Assembly (NCBI GenBank): GCA_030849965.1
Contig: JAVDKL010000004.1
Location: forward strand, 248,001-312,000
Reading direction: 5' to 3'
DNA from: Schauerella fraxinea
GTDB lineage: Bacteria > Pseudomonadota > Gammaproteobacteria > Burkholderiales > Burkholderiaceae_B
Length of the DNA stretch: 64,000 bases
Part shown: positions 28,626-37,831 of the stretch, in pieces
Layout: each line of letters begins with the position of its first letter
Numbering within the stretch: the first letter of the stretch is position 1
Notes under the pieces: model-generated
What the model was told of the DNA's origin: nothing
The model's database searches: none
The model's input: the letters and a program-made list of their open reading frames with translations, nothing else
Position numbers and translations under genes: made by a program

Positions 28626-29543
28626 ATGAATCGTCTGGAAACGTTGCGGGTCTTTTGCGCGGCTGCCGATGCCGTTAATTTTCGCGAGGCCGCATCGCGG
28701 CTGGGGGTATCGCCGCAAGTGGTGACGCGCGCGGTGCGCGAGCTCGAAATGGCACTGGGCGAAACGCTGTTCCACCGCAGCACGCGCGGTGTGCAACTGA
28801 GCTCATTTGGCGCGCAACTGGTGGTGCGCGCCCGCACAGCGTTGAGCGGCGTGGATACGCTGTTTCCCGATCCCTCGGATGAGGGCGATCCGAGCTATCG
28901 CGGGGTGGTACGTATCGCGGCGCCCACGAGCGTCGGACGCGGCTTCATGATGGATGTGTTGGCGCCTCACCTGCGAGCGCATTCGGACCTGCGGGTGGAT
29001 CTGAGGTTGTCCGATGCCTATGCCGACGTGGTGGATCAGCAGATCGATGTGGGTGTGCGTATCGGGCAGATGCGCGACAGCCGATTCGTCGCGCGGCGGG
29101 CGTGCGATGTGCGGTTTTCCGTGGTGGGCTCGCCCGACCTGATTGCGCGCGTGGGCGCGCCCAAGACGATCGACGATTTGATGACGCGACCGCTCACGGC
29201 GTTTATCGACGGCAATTCTGGACGCGCCTGGCCGTGGATTTTCAAAGGGGGCCGGCAACTGCAACCGACGGATCCTGCGTTCGTGACGGACGACCCCGTG
29301 GCTGAGGCGCAAGCCGTGGCGCATGGTCTGGGATTCGGTCAACTGCCCGATTACATTGCCATGCCTTATATCCGGGCCGGACAAATGACGGCAGTGCTGG
29401 GGACGCAGGCCCCGGAACCGTGGTCGTTGTATATATACCGGTCGCAGCGCACGCCGGTGCCGGCGCGCGTGCGGTTGGTGTTCGACGTGCTGATCGAGGC
29501 GTTTCGCAATGCCGAGAAGGCATTGCGGGAAACGGCTGCGTAA
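28626..29543 (+). CDS. LysR-family transcriptional regulator
   Basis: A 305-aa LysR regulator of the CrgA/aaeR-like branch: [44 protein letters not shown] and an effector domain with the [24 protein letters not shown] pattern of that group. It is divergent from the SDR gene and probably activates or represses it in response to an electrophile or aromatic compound (inference). It ends one base before the convergent Bug gene. Confidence 0.92.
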   Translation: MNRLETLRVFCAAADAVNFREAASRLGVSPQVVTRAVRELEMALGETLFHRSTRGVQLSSFGAQLVVRARTALSGVDTLFPDPSDEGDPSYRGVVRIAAPTSVGRGFMMDVLAPHLRAHSDLRVDLRLSDAYADVVDQQIDVGVRIGQMRDSRFVARRACDVRFSVVGSPDLIARVGAPKTIDDLMTRPLTAFIDGNSGRAWPWIFKGGRQLQPTDPAFVTDDPVAEAQAVAHGLGFGQLPDYIAMPYIRAGQMTAVLGTQAPEPWSLYIYRSQRTPVPARVRLVFDVLIEAFRNAEKALRETAA

Positions 29544-29544
29544 C

Positions 29545-30519
29545 TCAATCGACGTTGATATTCGCTTCCTTGATCACGGCGCCGTTGCGCTTCAGTTCTT
29601 GCTCGACGCGTGCCTTGAAGGCGTCTGCGCCCGCGAAGCTGGGGTCGAATCCGAGTTCGCGCATTTTGGCTTGCGTATCGGCTTCGGCCATCATGTCCTG
29701 CACTTCGCGCGTGAGACGATCGAGTACCGGTTTGGGCGTGCCCTTGGGCGCGGCGATGCCGTACCACGTTTGGAAGTCGTAGCCGGCGAGCTTGGGGTCA
29801 CTGGACGCCACAGTGGGCACGCCGGGCAACAGCGTGGAGGGTTCGCCGCTGGTCAGCGCGACAGCCTTGACCTTGCCGCCACGGATCTGCGGCAGCGCCG
29901 CAACCAACGTATCGATCGACAGCGGAATTTGATTGCCGATGAGATCGGTCATCGCCGGTGCGCTGCCACGATAGGGGATATGCACGAGTTTGGCGCCGCT
30001 GCGTTGCGCGAGCGATTCGCCGGCCAGATGCGGCGTGGACGCCGTGCCGAATGAGCCGAAGTTGAGCGGCTGCTTGGCGGATTCGCGCACGATGTCGCCC
30101 ACGCTCGTCAGGCCGGTTTGCGTGTTCGTCAGGATGACGAAGGGCGCGCTGCCCGCGATGGCGATGTAGTCGTAGCTGGTAATCGGGTCATAGCCCAGAT
30201 TGGCATACAGCAACGAATTGCTGGTAAACGTGGGCGCCCCGGTAATCATCACGGTGTAGCCGTCCGGCTTGGCGCGGGCCACTGCCTGCGCGCCGATGCC
30301 GGTATTGGCGCCGGGCTTGTTTTCGATCACGACCGGCTGCTTCAGGCGTTCGCCCAGCTTGACGGCAAACAGGCGCGCGATCACATCGGTGGAGCCGCCC
30401 GGCGGAAACGGCACGACCATTGTGATGGGTTGGGTGGGCCACGCGGATTGGGCCTGAACGGCCAACGGGCTGGCGGCCACGCCGAGCGCGGCAAGACTGA
30501 AGGCTAACTGCTTGAACAT
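29545..30519 (-). CDS. Bug/TctC-family periplasmic receptor
   Basis: Tripartite-tricarboxylate-transporter receptor-type protein, 324 aa, with a Sec signal peptide (MFKQLAFSLAALGVAASPLAVQAQ). The family hallmarks are visible: TMVVPFPPGGSTDVIARLFA, ENKPGANTGIGAQAVARAKPDGYT, and VHIPYRGSAPAMTDL. The start at 30519 has GGAG six bases upstream. No TctA/TctB gene is adjacent, so it is an orphan receptor that may work with a distant permease. It lies downstream of the amidase gene on the same strand, so its ligand may be an amide or acid handled by that enzyme (inference). Confidence 0.92.
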   Translation of the reverse strand: MFKQLAFSLAALGVAASPLAVQAQSAWPTQPITMVVPFPPGGSTDVIARLFAVKLGERLKQPVVIENKPGANTGIGAQAVARAKPDGYTVMITGAPTFTSNSLLYANLGYDPITSYDYIAIAGSAPFVILTNTQTGLTSVGDIVRESAKQPLNFGSFGTASTPHLAGESLAQRSGAKLVHIPYRGSAPAMTDLIGNQIPLSIDTLVAALPQIRGGKVKAVALTSGEPSTLLPGVPTVASSDPKLAGYDFQTWYGIAAPKGTPKPVLDRLTREVQDMMAEADTQAKMRELGFDPSFAGADAFKARVEQELKRNGAVIKEANINVD

Positions 30520-30600
30520 CTGAAACTCCGGCAAGCGCATGAAAGATAAAAGGGTGAAACGCGGCGCGCCGACGGGTGTCGGCCGCACGGTAAGACGCGA

Positions 30601-32025
30601 TCAGACCTGGCTGATATAGGCAGGCGCATGGCGCCAGTGCTGGGTCGCCTGTTCGAACGCATGGGCGAGTTGCAGCACGCCCCATTCATCGCGGAAGCGG
30701 CCGACGATTTGAATGCCGATCGGCAAACCGTCGGCGGTGAAACCGCACGGCACCGAGATCGCCGGATGTCCGGTCAACGACAGGTAGTAGCCCGATCGCA
30801 TCCAGTCGATGTAGTTGTGCATCGCTGTGCCGTCGATGTCTTTTACGTAGGGTTCGTCGGCGGGGAAGGGCGGGACTTGGCTGACCAGCCCGATCGCGAA
30901 TTCATACGTCTGCATGAAGGTGTGCATGCGGCCGAAGAGCGCGACGCGCTCGCGTTCTGCGCGAATCACATCCTCGGCCGATTGCTGCAGACCGAGTTCG
31001 ATGTTCCAGATCACCGTGTCTTTCATTTGATCGCGGTGCTTCTTGAGCGTCTCGCCATGGCCCAGAGCAAAGATCTGCGCGCGCAAGGCGTGGAAGGCGG
31101 CATCGGCCTGACCGAAGTCGGGGCAGGCGTCGTCCACCTTCGCACCCAGGGTGTCGAACACCGAACGATGCGCGTCGATCACCGCCGTCGCCGACGGGTC
31201 GGCAGGTAATCCGCCCCAAGTGGGTGCCCAGGCGATGCGCGTGCCGTTGAAATCGCGGTCGAGGCTGCCGAGAAAGCGCGCCGGATCCTGATCGATGGAC
31301 AAGGGATCACGTGCATCGGACCCCGACAAGGCGGCCAGCATTAGTGCGGTATCCGCCACCGTGCGTGCCATCGGTCCCGCAACGGTGAGCGTGTTGTATG
31401 CGCCGGCATTGGGCCATTGCGGTACGCGGCCGGGCGAGGGGCGCAGGCCCACCACATTGCAGAAGCTCGCCGGGTTGCGTAGCGAACCGCCCATATCGGT
31501 ACCGTCAGCCAGCGGCGTCATCCGGCAGGCCAGCGCCGCGGCCGATCCGCCGCTGCTGCCGCCCGCGGTTTTGCCGACGTCGTAAGGATTGCGTGTGGGG
31601 CCGAATACCGGATTGAAGGTTTGCGAGCCCGCGCCGAATTCCGGCATATTGCTCTTGCCCAATGTGATCGCGCCGGCCGCGCGCTCACGGGTGACGGGCA
31701 AACTGTTTTGCGTGGGCACGAAGTCGCTGAAGAGCGGCGAGCCGTAGGTCGTGCGCATGCCAGCCGTGAGAAAACAATCTTTATGCACGATGGGCAGGCC
31801 ATGCAGCAGCCCGGTCGCCTGGCCATTGGCTTGCGCGGCGTCGGCCGCGCGGGCTTGCACGCGGGCGCCGTCGGCGTCCAGCGTGACGATGGCGTTAACG
31901 GGCGCGTTGCGCGCCTCGATGCTCGTCAAATGGGCATCGACCAATTCCAGGGCGCTCAAATGACCTTGCGACACTTCCTGACGCATCTGCAGTGCGGTCA
32001 TCTCACAAATGGACTGCCAGCTCAT
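30601..32025 (-). CDS. Amidase (amidase-signature family)
   Basis: Amidase-signature hydrolase of 474 aa, cytoplasmic, cleaving an amide or related C-N bond. The Ser-cisSer-Lys triad is visible: Lys82 in IVHKDCF, cis-Ser157 in TAGGSSGGSAAA and nucleophile Ser181 in GTDMGGSLRNPASF. The sequence resembles the amidase/GatA-like group acting on small amides rather than the GatCAB subunit, since no gatB or gatC is nearby. It is followed 81 bases later by a Bug receptor and preceded by a divergent IclR gene, suggesting a substrate-induced uptake-and-hydrolysis module. Confidence 0.9.
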   Translation of the reverse strand: MSWQSICEMTALQMRQEVSQGHLSALELVDAHLTSIEARNAPVNAIVTLDADGARVQARAADAAQANGQATGLLHGLPIVHKDCFLTAGMRTTYGSPLFSDFVPTQNSLPVTRERAAGAITLGKSNMPEFGAGSQTFNPVFGPTRNPYDVGKTAGGSSGGSAAALACRMTPLADGTDMGGSLRNPASFCNVVGLRPSPGRVPQWPNAGAYNTLTVAGPMARTVADTALMLAALSGSDARDPLSIDQDPARFLGSLDRDFNGTRIAWAPTWGGLPADPSATAVIDAHRSVFDTLGAKVDDACPDFGQADAAFHALRAQIFALGHGETLKKHRDQMKDTVIWNIELGLQQSAEDVIRAERERVALFGRMHTFMQTYEFAIGLVSQVPPFPADEPYVKDIDGTAMHNYIDWMRSGYYLSLTGHPAISVPCGFTADGLPIGIQIVGRFRDEWGVLQLAHAFEQATQHWRHAPAYISQV

Positions 32026-32039
32026 CTTTTTTCCTTGAG

Positions 32040-32058
32040 TGTATTGAATAGCAATACA
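32040..32058. promoter_or_regulatory. Candidate IclR operator
   Basis: TGTATTG-N5-CAATACA, a perfect inverted repeat of 7-base arms, lies 14 bases upstream of the amidase start codon in the 104-base gap shared with the divergent IclR gene. Its size fits the 14-16 base palindromes bound by IclR proteins. Confidence 0.65.
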
Positions 32059-32129
32059 AAGTACTGAATAATGAATATCTTACTGGGTTACTCGACGGTC
32101 TCCTATTCGGGGAACTACGCACCTGAACG

Positions 32130-33014
32130 ATGACGAGCACACTCTTGATGGCAAAGACTTCGCAGAAACGACCCCAATCTTCAGGCAGTGGTGCGGTGGA
32201 TAATGCAGCGACCGACCCGGCCACCGATGCTGCAGACATAGCGGTCCCGACGCCTCGCGATGCCGATCCGCTTTTCGTCGGTTCGCTGGAAAAGGGGATG
32301 CGGGTGCTGCAGGCATTTGGCGCCTTGCACGACACTTTGGGCTTGACCGACATCGCCACGCTGACCGGCATGGGAAAAAGCGCCGCGCAACGGTTTACGC
32401 ATACGTGGGAACAACTGGGCTATCTGGAAAAGGATCCGCGTTCACGCCGCTTTCGGCTTGCGCCCAAAGTGATCGAGCTCGGTTATTTTTTCCTGCGCAA
32501 CGACGATCTGGTTGCCGTCGCCGCCCCGCATTTGGTGGCGTTGCGCGAACGCTGCGATGTGGCCGTCAACTTGAGTGTGCGGCTGGGGGCAGACATGATT
32601 TATCTGCTGCGCCTGCCCAGTCGGCAACTGACGCTTTCCGAGATGCTGCCCGGACGGCGCATGCCGGCGTGGTGCAACAGCGCGGGTCGCATGCTGCTCG
32701 CGCAGATGAGCGACCACGACGTGCAAGCGCTATTGGCGGTGTCGCATATCGAGGCCTACACCTCGCGCACGGTGACCGATCCCGTCGTGCTTGCAGCCAC
32801 GATCCGGCAGGCACGGATGGATGGCTACGCGTTGGCGGAAGACCAAGTACTGCTCAATCAAACGGGCGCGGCCGTGATCGTAAAGGGCGGCACGCAGCGT
32901 CCCCTGGCGGCAATCAGCGCATCGGCTGCGGCCAGCGATTACCCGGCCGAGCGCATGGTGCGCGAAGTGGTGCCGCAATTGCTAAGCGCGGCCAACGCCA
33001 TTGCACGCGGTTAA
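32130..33014 (+). CDS. IclR-family transcriptional regulator
   Basis: A 294-aa IclR regulator: a 45-residue disordered leader, winged HTH (SLEKGMRVLQAFGALHDTLGLTDIATLTGMGKSAAQRFTHTW) and the GAF-like effector domain (AVNLSVRLGADMIYLLRL, AWCNSAGRMLLAQM). It is divergent from the amidase-Bug genes, which are the probable targets. Its 3' end overlaps the convergent MFS gene by 33 bases. An in-frame ATG at 32148 is an alternative start. Confidence 0.93.
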   Translation: MTSTLLMAKTSQKRPQSSGSGAVDNAATDPATDAADIAVPTPRDADPLFVGSLEKGMRVLQAFGALHDTLGLTDIATLTGMGKSAAQRFTHTWEQLGYLEKDPRSRRFRLAPKVIELGYFFLRNDDLVAVAAPHLVALRERCDVAVNLSVRLGADMIYLLRLPSRQLTLSEMLPGRRMPAWCNSAGRMLLAQMSDHDVQALLAVSHIEAYTSRTVTDPVVLAATIRQARMDGYALAEDQVLLNQTGAAVIVKGGTQRPLAAISASAAASDYPAERMVREVVPQLLSAANAIARG

Positions 33015-34226
33015 TGTCGCCGTCGCGTCGACCTGCGTAAGCGGCTTGGTCAGCGCCCAGAACAACCCTGCCACCGCGCTGAGACCGGCGCCCAGCGCGC
33101 ACACGGCAGGCCAGCCGCCGTGCGCATAGGCCCACGTCGACGCCATTGCGCCCACACCGCTGCCCAGCGCATAAAACAGCATATAGCCGCCGATCAGCCG
33201 ACTGTGTGCCTCACTGCCCGAACGCAGGATCAGGCTTTGATTGGTAACGTGAATCGCTTGTCCAGCCAGGTCCAGCACCAGCACGCCGATCACGAGCGCC
33301 CACAGTGACGCGGCTGCAAAGTAAAGCGGTAGCCACGACGCTGCCAGCAGCAGCAAGGCGGCGACACTGACGGTTTGCGCATGCCCGCGATCGGCCCATG
33401 AGCCGGCGCGCACCGCGCCCAGGGCGCCGACCGCACCCACCAGTCCAAACGCGCCGATGACCGTGTGCGACAGCCCATAGGGTGGCGCACTGAGCAGCAG
33501 CACCATGCCGCTCCAGAAGGCACTGAACGCGGCAAACATCAGCATCGCGATCACGCCCCGCACTTGCAGCACGCGGTCGCGCGCAAGCAAGGTGAACATC
33601 GACACTACCAATTGGGGATAGCGGAGCCCGTGCGCGGGAGGCGCTTGAAGGCGCAGACACCGCCATAGCGCGACCGCCAGCAGGATCATCAACGCGGCCG
33701 ACGTGGCATATACCATTCGCCAGCTCGCCAGATCCGCAATCCCGCCTGCCAGTACCCGTGCAAGCAATAGTCCCATCACCACGCCGCCTTGTGCGGCGCC
33801 CACCACGCGGCCCCGTTCTGACGCCAACGCGGCCGTGGCGGCATAAGCGATCAATCCTTGCGTCATCGCCGTACCCAACAGGCCGACCAGCAGCATGCCG
33901 ATCAGCAATTGCACGATCGACTGCGCGGCGCTTACGCCTGCCAACGCCACCACCAGCGCCGCTAGCTGCGCCAGCATTAACGGCCGTCGCGGCAGACGGT
34001 CGCCCAGCGGCACAAGGAAAATGAGCGCCACGGCACTGCCGATTTGCGCCGCCGTGATGACGCCACCGACGGCAGCCTGAGCAAGGTTGAAATCATGCGC
34101 CAAAGCGTCGAGTAGCGGCTGCGCGTAATACACGTTGGCGACGGACATGGCGCACGCACAAGCAAAAAGACCGACCAGTGCGCGCGGCAACGTTGAAGCG
34201 GATGTGCTGTGGTGTTCGGAGGTCAT
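32982..34226 (-). CDS. MFS transporter (DHA1-like)
   Basis: Twelve-helix major facilitator superfamily permease of 414 aa. The first loop motif is seen as PLGDRLPRRPLML and the N-terminus has VANVYYAQPLLDALAHDF, which is characteristic of a bacterial group of putative drug or small-molecule exporters (YtbD/Nim-like). The ATG at 34226 is preferred over an upstream in-frame start lacking membrane-protein character. It is divergent from an HxlR regulator, which likely controls it; substrate unknown. Confidence 0.9.
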   Translation of the reverse strand: MTSEHHSTSASTLPRALVGLFACACAMSVANVYYAQPLLDALAHDFNLAQAAVGGVITAAQIGSAVALIFLVPLGDRLPRRPLMLAQLAALVVALAGVSAAQSIVQLLIGMLLVGLLGTAMTQGLIAYAATAALASERGRVVGAAQGGVVMGLLLARVLAGGIADLASWRMVYATSAALMILLAVALWRCLRLQAPPAHGLRYPQLVVSMFTLLARDRVLQVRGVIAMLMFAAFSAFWSGMVLLLSAPPYGLSHTVIGAFGLVGAVGALGAVRAGSWADRGHAQTVSVAALLLLAASWLPLYFAAASLWALVIGVLVLDLAGQAIHVTNQSLILRSGSEAHSRLIGGYMLFYALGSGVGAMASTWAYAHGGWPAVCALGAGLSAVAGLFWALTKPLTQVDATATLTACNGVGRA

Positions 34227-34352
34227 TGCGAAAGTAGGGGAGCCATTGTGAAGAAGCAGAAGCACGACGCGGCGCCGGTAAGCGTGGTCAGGACTTGGCC
34301 CAAAACGCGACGTCAAGTCAGCACACGATCCAGGTCTTGCTAACCATCAATC

Positions 34353-34408
34353 TAGTTGCAAAACAAGACCAGTTGAAGTCTAGGCATATGAGTTTTAAAA
34401 TGCAACTA
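34353..34408. promoter_or_regulatory. Inverted repeat between MFS and HxlR genes
   Basis: TAGTTGCA (34353-34360) and TGCAACTA (34401-34408) are perfect complements 40 bases apart in an AT-rich stretch between the divergent genes. They could be paired half-sites for the HxlR protein. Confidence 0.5.
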
Positions 34409-34437
34409 CTTTGTCGAGAGTGAGGGATGTCGCACTG

Positions 34438-34887
34438 ATGGCCAAACGCAAGCGCTTGAAATCCGATCCCTGTCCGGTCGCGCGCGCCCTGGATGTGATC
34501 GGTGACCGCTGGTCGCTGCTGATCGTGCGCGATGCCTTCGATGGCATCAGCCGCTTTGGTGCGTTTCAAAAGAATTTGGATGTGGCGCGCAACATCCTTT
34601 CCGACCGGCTGAGTCAGTTGGTGGCCGATGGCATCCTCGCCGTGCAACCGGCGTCCGATGGCACGTCGTATCCCGAATACGTGCTCACGTCCAAAGGACG
34701 CGCGTTGTTCGCCGTGGTGGTGACACTGCGGCAATGGGGTGAGGGGCACTTGTTCGACGACCGCGAGCCGCGCTCGCACTTGCGGGTGGTCGACGGCAGC
34801 ACACAGGTGGCTGAGGTGCAGGTGCGCGGTGCCGATGGGCGGATATTGCAGCCGCAGGAAACCCGGGTTGACAAAGTCGCGGGTTGA
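34438..34887 (+). CDS. HxlR-family winged-helix regulator
   Basis: A 149-aa regulator with the HxlR domain: CPVARALDVIGDRWSLLIVRDAFDGISRFGAFQKNL followed by ARNILSDRLSQLVADGIL. The extended C-terminus (LRVVDGSTQVAEVQVRGADGR) is common in two-domain members. The family usually senses reactive or aromatic small molecules and controls a divergent gene, here the MFS transporter. The start at 34438 follows GAGGG; an upstream in-frame GTG at 34411 is less likely. Confidence 0.93.
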   Translation: MAKRKRLKSDPCPVARALDVIGDRWSLLIVRDAFDGISRFGAFQKNLDVARNILSDRLSQLVADGILAVQPASDGTSYPEYVLTSKGRALFAVVVTLRQWGEGHLFDDREPRSHLRVVDGSTQVAEVQVRGADGRILQPQETRVDKVAG

Positions 34888-34959
34888 ACGCTCGTGCGCT
34901 CGTGCGCTCGCCGATCGGCGAGCGCATGGTCTGCAACGGTCGAAGTTTTACGTGTTCAT

Positions 34960-35934
34960 CTACGACACAAGCCGAGGGTCGACGGCAATCGCGATTTTTC
35001 CGATGAGACCGTTGTTGGGACTTTCCAGTCGGGCATGGGCGAGCGGAATATCGGCCAGCGAATACACAGCGCCCACGTGGGGTCGCAACTGTCCCCGCGC
35101 GATCAATGCACTCAAGTCATCAAGCTTGCCGCGGTTTTGCCGGGTGAAAATGAAGTGATAACTCGCGTTCTTGCCCCACGCTTGAATGATGTTTTGGGGC
35201 TGTGCAGTGTCCACGATCGAGACCACGCGGCCAAGTTGCGCGAGTGCGTCTGGGCTGCGCGACAACGTATTGCCGCCGATCGTGTCGAACACGACGTCAA
35301 CACCCAAGCCACCGGTCTCCCGCATGACCGCATCAACATAATCCTCCTTTTCGTAGTCGATCATCACATCGGCCCCTAGACTTCGCACGAATTCAACGTT
35401 GGATTCGCGTACGGTCGTGAACACCCTTGCGCCAATGGCTTTTGCGAGCTGGACCGCAACGTGACCGACGCCTCCCGCGCCGCCGTGAATCAGAATGCTC
35501 TCACCCACGCGTAGCCCGGCACGCACGACGAGCGCTTCCCACGCCGTCCCACCAACCAAGCTGAGGCTCGCCGCCTCGAGATGGCTTAGCGAGGCGGGCT
35601 TCTTCCCGATGATGCCTTCGGCAGCAACGTGGTACTCGGCATAACTGCCGGCCCCGTCAAATATCTGCGGGGTATACCAAACTTCGTCTCCAGGCGAGAA
35701 GCTCGTCACACCCGGCCCGACTTCTTCCACGACACCAGAGACGTCGTGCCCGGTGATGGCCGGCAGTGGCACCAAATCTGGATAATCACCACGTCGTACT
35801 TGGAAGTCCAACGGACTGATGGAGGTGGCATGCACCTTGACGAGAACTTGACCCACTCCCGGCACGGGCTTCTGGACATCGCGAAGTTCGAACGATTCGG
35901 GGCCGCCAAATGATGTGAGTACGATCGCTTTCAT
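34960..35934 (-). CDS. Zinc-less MDR-type oxidoreductase (quinone oxidoreductase-like)
   Basis: NADPH-dependent medium-chain dehydrogenase/reductase of 324 aa. The N-terminal GroES-like domain starts [20 protein letters not shown]; the Rossmann cofactor motif is [21 protein letters not shown]; the structural and catalytic cysteines of zinc alcohol dehydrogenases are absent. Members reduce quinones or activated alkenes. It lies 60 bases downstream of an ArsR-family gene on the same strand, with an operator-like palindrome in between, so it is probably derepressed by oxidants or electrophiles (inference). GAGG supports the start. Confidence 0.9.
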   Translation of the reverse strand: MKAIVLTSFGGPESFELRDVQKPVPGVGQVLVKVHATSISPLDFQVRRGDYPDLVPLPAITGHDVSGVVEEVGPGVTSFSPGDEVWYTPQIFDGAGSYAEYHVAAEGIIGKKPASLSHLEAASLSLVGGTAWEALVVRAGLRVGESILIHGGAGGVGHVAVQLAKAIGARVFTTVRESNVEFVRSLGADVMIDYEKEDYVDAVMRETGGLGVDVVFDTIGGNTLSRSPDALAQLGRVVSIVDTAQPQNIIQAWGKNASYHFIFTRQNRGKLDDLSALIARGQLRPHVGAVYSLADIPLAHARLESPNNGLIGKIAIAVDPRLVS

Positions 35935-35960
35935 TTCAATCCTCATTTCTATAAAAAGGG

Positions 35961-35980
35961 ATATCGAGAAATCTCGATAT
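35961..35980. promoter_or_regulatory. ArsR operator copy 2
   Basis: ATATCGAGA-AA-TCTCGATAT is a perfect 20-base palindrome 26 bases upstream of the oxidoreductase start codon. It matches the element upstream of arsR (36307-36326) at 14 of 20 positions, including both TATCG/CGATA arms. Confidence 0.75.
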
Positions 35981-35994
35981 ATTGGGGTAAAAAA

Positions 35995-36297
35995 TTACAG
36001 CTCCTGCCCGATGATTTTGGCAAGGGCGCTGATGGTTGCTTCGTTGCGCTTGTAGTAAGTCCACTGACCGATGCGCCTGACTTCGACCAAGCCCGCGCGT
36101 TGGAGCGTTGCAAGATAATCAGACACCGTCGACTGCGATAGCCCGACGCCTTCTTGAATGCTGCTGACACACACGCCCACCGTGAGCACGTCGCCTTCAT
36201 CCTGCGGAGGAAAGCTGTTTACCGGATCCTTCAACCCTTTCAGAATTTCAAGGCGGGTGCGGTTGGAGAGGGCTTTGAATACTTCGAGTAAGTCCAT
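35995..36297 (-). CDS. ArsR-family winged-helix repressor
   Basis: A 100-aa ArsR/SmtB repressor: EVFKALSNRTRLEILKGL, then the recognition helix region LSQSTVSDYLATLQRAGLVEVRRIGQWTYYKRN. A single cysteine in VGVCVSSIQ is the only obvious thiol and no CxC metal site is seen, so a redox or organic signal is more likely than a heavy metal. It is transcribed toward the oxidoreductase and flanked on both sides by matching palindromes, implying autoregulation. Confidence 0.93.
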   Translation of the reverse strand: MDLLEVFKALSNRTRLEILKGLKDPVNSFPPQDEGDVLTVGVCVSSIQEGVGLSQSTVSDYLATLQRAGLVEVRRIGQWTYYKRNEATISALAKIIGQEL

Positions 36298-36306
36298 AAC
36301 CCGATT

Positions 36307-36326
36307 GTATCGGTATTTCCCGATAT
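36307..36326. promoter_or_regulatory. ArsR operator copy 1
   Basis: GTATCGGTATTTCCCGATAT, an inverted repeat with TATCGG and CCGATA arms, begins ten bases upstream of the arsR start codon and so would overlap its promoter or leader. Confidence 0.7.
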
Positions 36327-36370
36327 GTCAATACGAGGGCTTGCTGCTTCAGCGCCAGTGACAAGTGGCA

Positions 36371-36402
36371 AAAAAAACGCCCCAGCCGTTGCGGCTGAGG
36401 CG
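36371..36402 (-). terminator. Intrinsic terminator of the YncE-like gene
   Basis: On the minus strand CGCCTCAGCCG pairs with CGGCTGGGGCG (one mismatch) around a short loop and runs into seven T residues. It lies about 58 bases after the stop codon. Confidence 0.88.
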
Positions 36403-36459
36403 CTGATCTGAAGCGCGCGTTCGCGCCTCGATACGGTTTGGATCCGTGCGCGGATCGCG

Positions 36460-37647
36460 TTAACGCAGGTTCGGCAGCGTGACGCGTACCACGTCTTCCT
36501 TCGCGTCTTTCGGCTTGTCCTTATTGTTCTTGACCGTCACGTAGAGCACGTTGCGGCCTTCGTCCAACGCCAGGCTTTGCGGATAGTCGGGCAGGGTGAT
36601 CGTGTCCACCAGCACGTACGTGCTGCTGTTGAACACCGATACCGTGCCGGCCATGCGATTCGTCACGTAGAGGCGATTACGCTGCGCGTCCAGTTTCAGG
36701 GCCAGGGGGCCGGTGTCGGTGGGGATGCTCTCGATTTCCTTGCCGCTCTTGACGTCCAGCACCAGCACGCGGTTGCCCGGATGTTCTGCTTTGTACTCGG
36801 GCGCGACCTTCGCCATGTACTTGGTGATGTTCTCGGCGCCTTGATCGGTCGCAAAGAGGCGGCCGGTCTTGTTGTCGAACACGAGGTTCATCGGCTGCGC
36901 CGCGGACGTTTGAATGCGGCGGGTGACGGCGAGCGAGCGTGTATCCACGATCACCACTTCGCCCAGAAGATTGGACGTGAAGATGCGGTGATTTTTCGCG
37001 TCCAGGTACAGGCCCGGCGCTTTCGCCTTCCCCAGACCCGGAATGATCCTCAACACTTTCAGGGTGCGGGTATCGACCACGAACAACACGCTGCCTTCGG
37101 CAGAGTGGCCCGTCACATACAAACGATGACGCGGGCTGTCGACGACCAGTTCGCGCAAGTCGTGCGTGTAGGCTTCCTTGCCGTCCTTGTTCTTGACCTT
37201 CTCCATCAACTGCACCGTGCCCACGACGCGGTTGTTGGCGGTGTCGACCACGGTCACCGAGGTATCCACCGTGTTGCCCACGTACAGGCGGTTGGCTTGG
37301 TCGTCCAGCACCACGCCGAACGCCTTGCGCTCGAGTCCGATCTCGTTCACGGTCTGCAAGGTTTCGGGATTCAGACGCAGCACCTTCGACGGGGCGGCAT
37401 CGGCGCCGAAGCCACCCGAAGAGGCGACGAACACGGCATCTTGCTTGGCGCTGTAGGCCAATTCATACAGGCCACGTGCCAGCGGCTGGCGCTGCACATC
37501 CGAGCGCTGGGGCGCATTTGTGGCCACCGGCGCGCCTGCGTTGGACGATTGCGCGGGGGTGTTAGAGCCTGTCGAGCATGCCGCGAGCGTGGCGGCCAGC
37601 ATTGCCGCGCCAAAGGTCAGCTTCAAGGTTCTATTGAGTATGTTCAT
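36460..37647 (-). CDS. YncE-like beta-propeller lipoprotein
   Basis: A 395-aa lipoprotein (signal peptide with lipobox LAACS, Cys24) carrying YVTN/NHL-type propeller repeats: RLYVGNTVDTSVTVVDT, RLYVTGHSAEGSVLFVVDT, RIFTSNLLGEVVIVDT, RLYVTNRMAGTVSVFNS. E. coli YncE has this fold and is iron-regulated; a Fur-like palindrome lies about 113 bases upstream here. Residue 26 onward is an Asn/Ala/Ser-rich tether. It probably sits on the periplasmic side of a membrane. Function in the family is not settled (DNA or protein binding has been proposed). Confidence 0.88.
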   Translation of the reverse strand: MNILNRTLKLTFGAAMLAATLAACSTGSNTPAQSSNAGAPVATNAPQRSDVQRQPLARGLYELAYSAKQDAVFVASSGGFGADAAPSKVLRLNPETLQTVNEIGLERKAFGVVLDDQANRLYVGNTVDTSVTVVDTANNRVVGTVQLMEKVKNKDGKEAYTHDLRELVVDSPRHRLYVTGHSAEGSVLFVVDTRTLKVLRIIPGLGKAKAPGLYLDAKNHRIFTSNLLGEVVIVDTRSLAVTRRIQTSAAQPMNLVFDNKTGRLFATDQGAENITKYMAKVAPEYKAEHPGNRVLVLDVKSGKEIESIPTDTGPLALKLDAQRNRLYVTNRMAGTVSVFNSSTYVLVDTITLPDYPQSLALDEGRNVLYVTVKNNKDKPKDAKEDVVRVTLPNLR

Positions 37648-37759
37648 TGTGTCTCGATCCTAGATAATTTGGGGTGCAGCACGCGACGCTCCGTGGGAGA
37701 AACACACCACGTTGCCAGCGTTCGCACGCATGAACAACCGCAGAGGAGGCAACATTATT

Positions 37760-37778
37760 GCAAATGGGTTTCATTTGC
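37760..37778. promoter_or_regulatory. Fur-box-like palindrome
   Basis: GCAAATG-N5-CATTTGC is a perfect 19-base inverted repeat with the AATG-N5-CATT core of the Fur consensus. It lies upstream of the YncE-like gene and downstream of the DUF1615 gene's coding strand start, so it most likely controls the former. Confidence 0.65.
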
Positions 37779-37831
37779 ACAACGACCAATCCTGTGGACT
37801 GCGTGACGCGCCTGGGCGCTGGCGATCGGCG

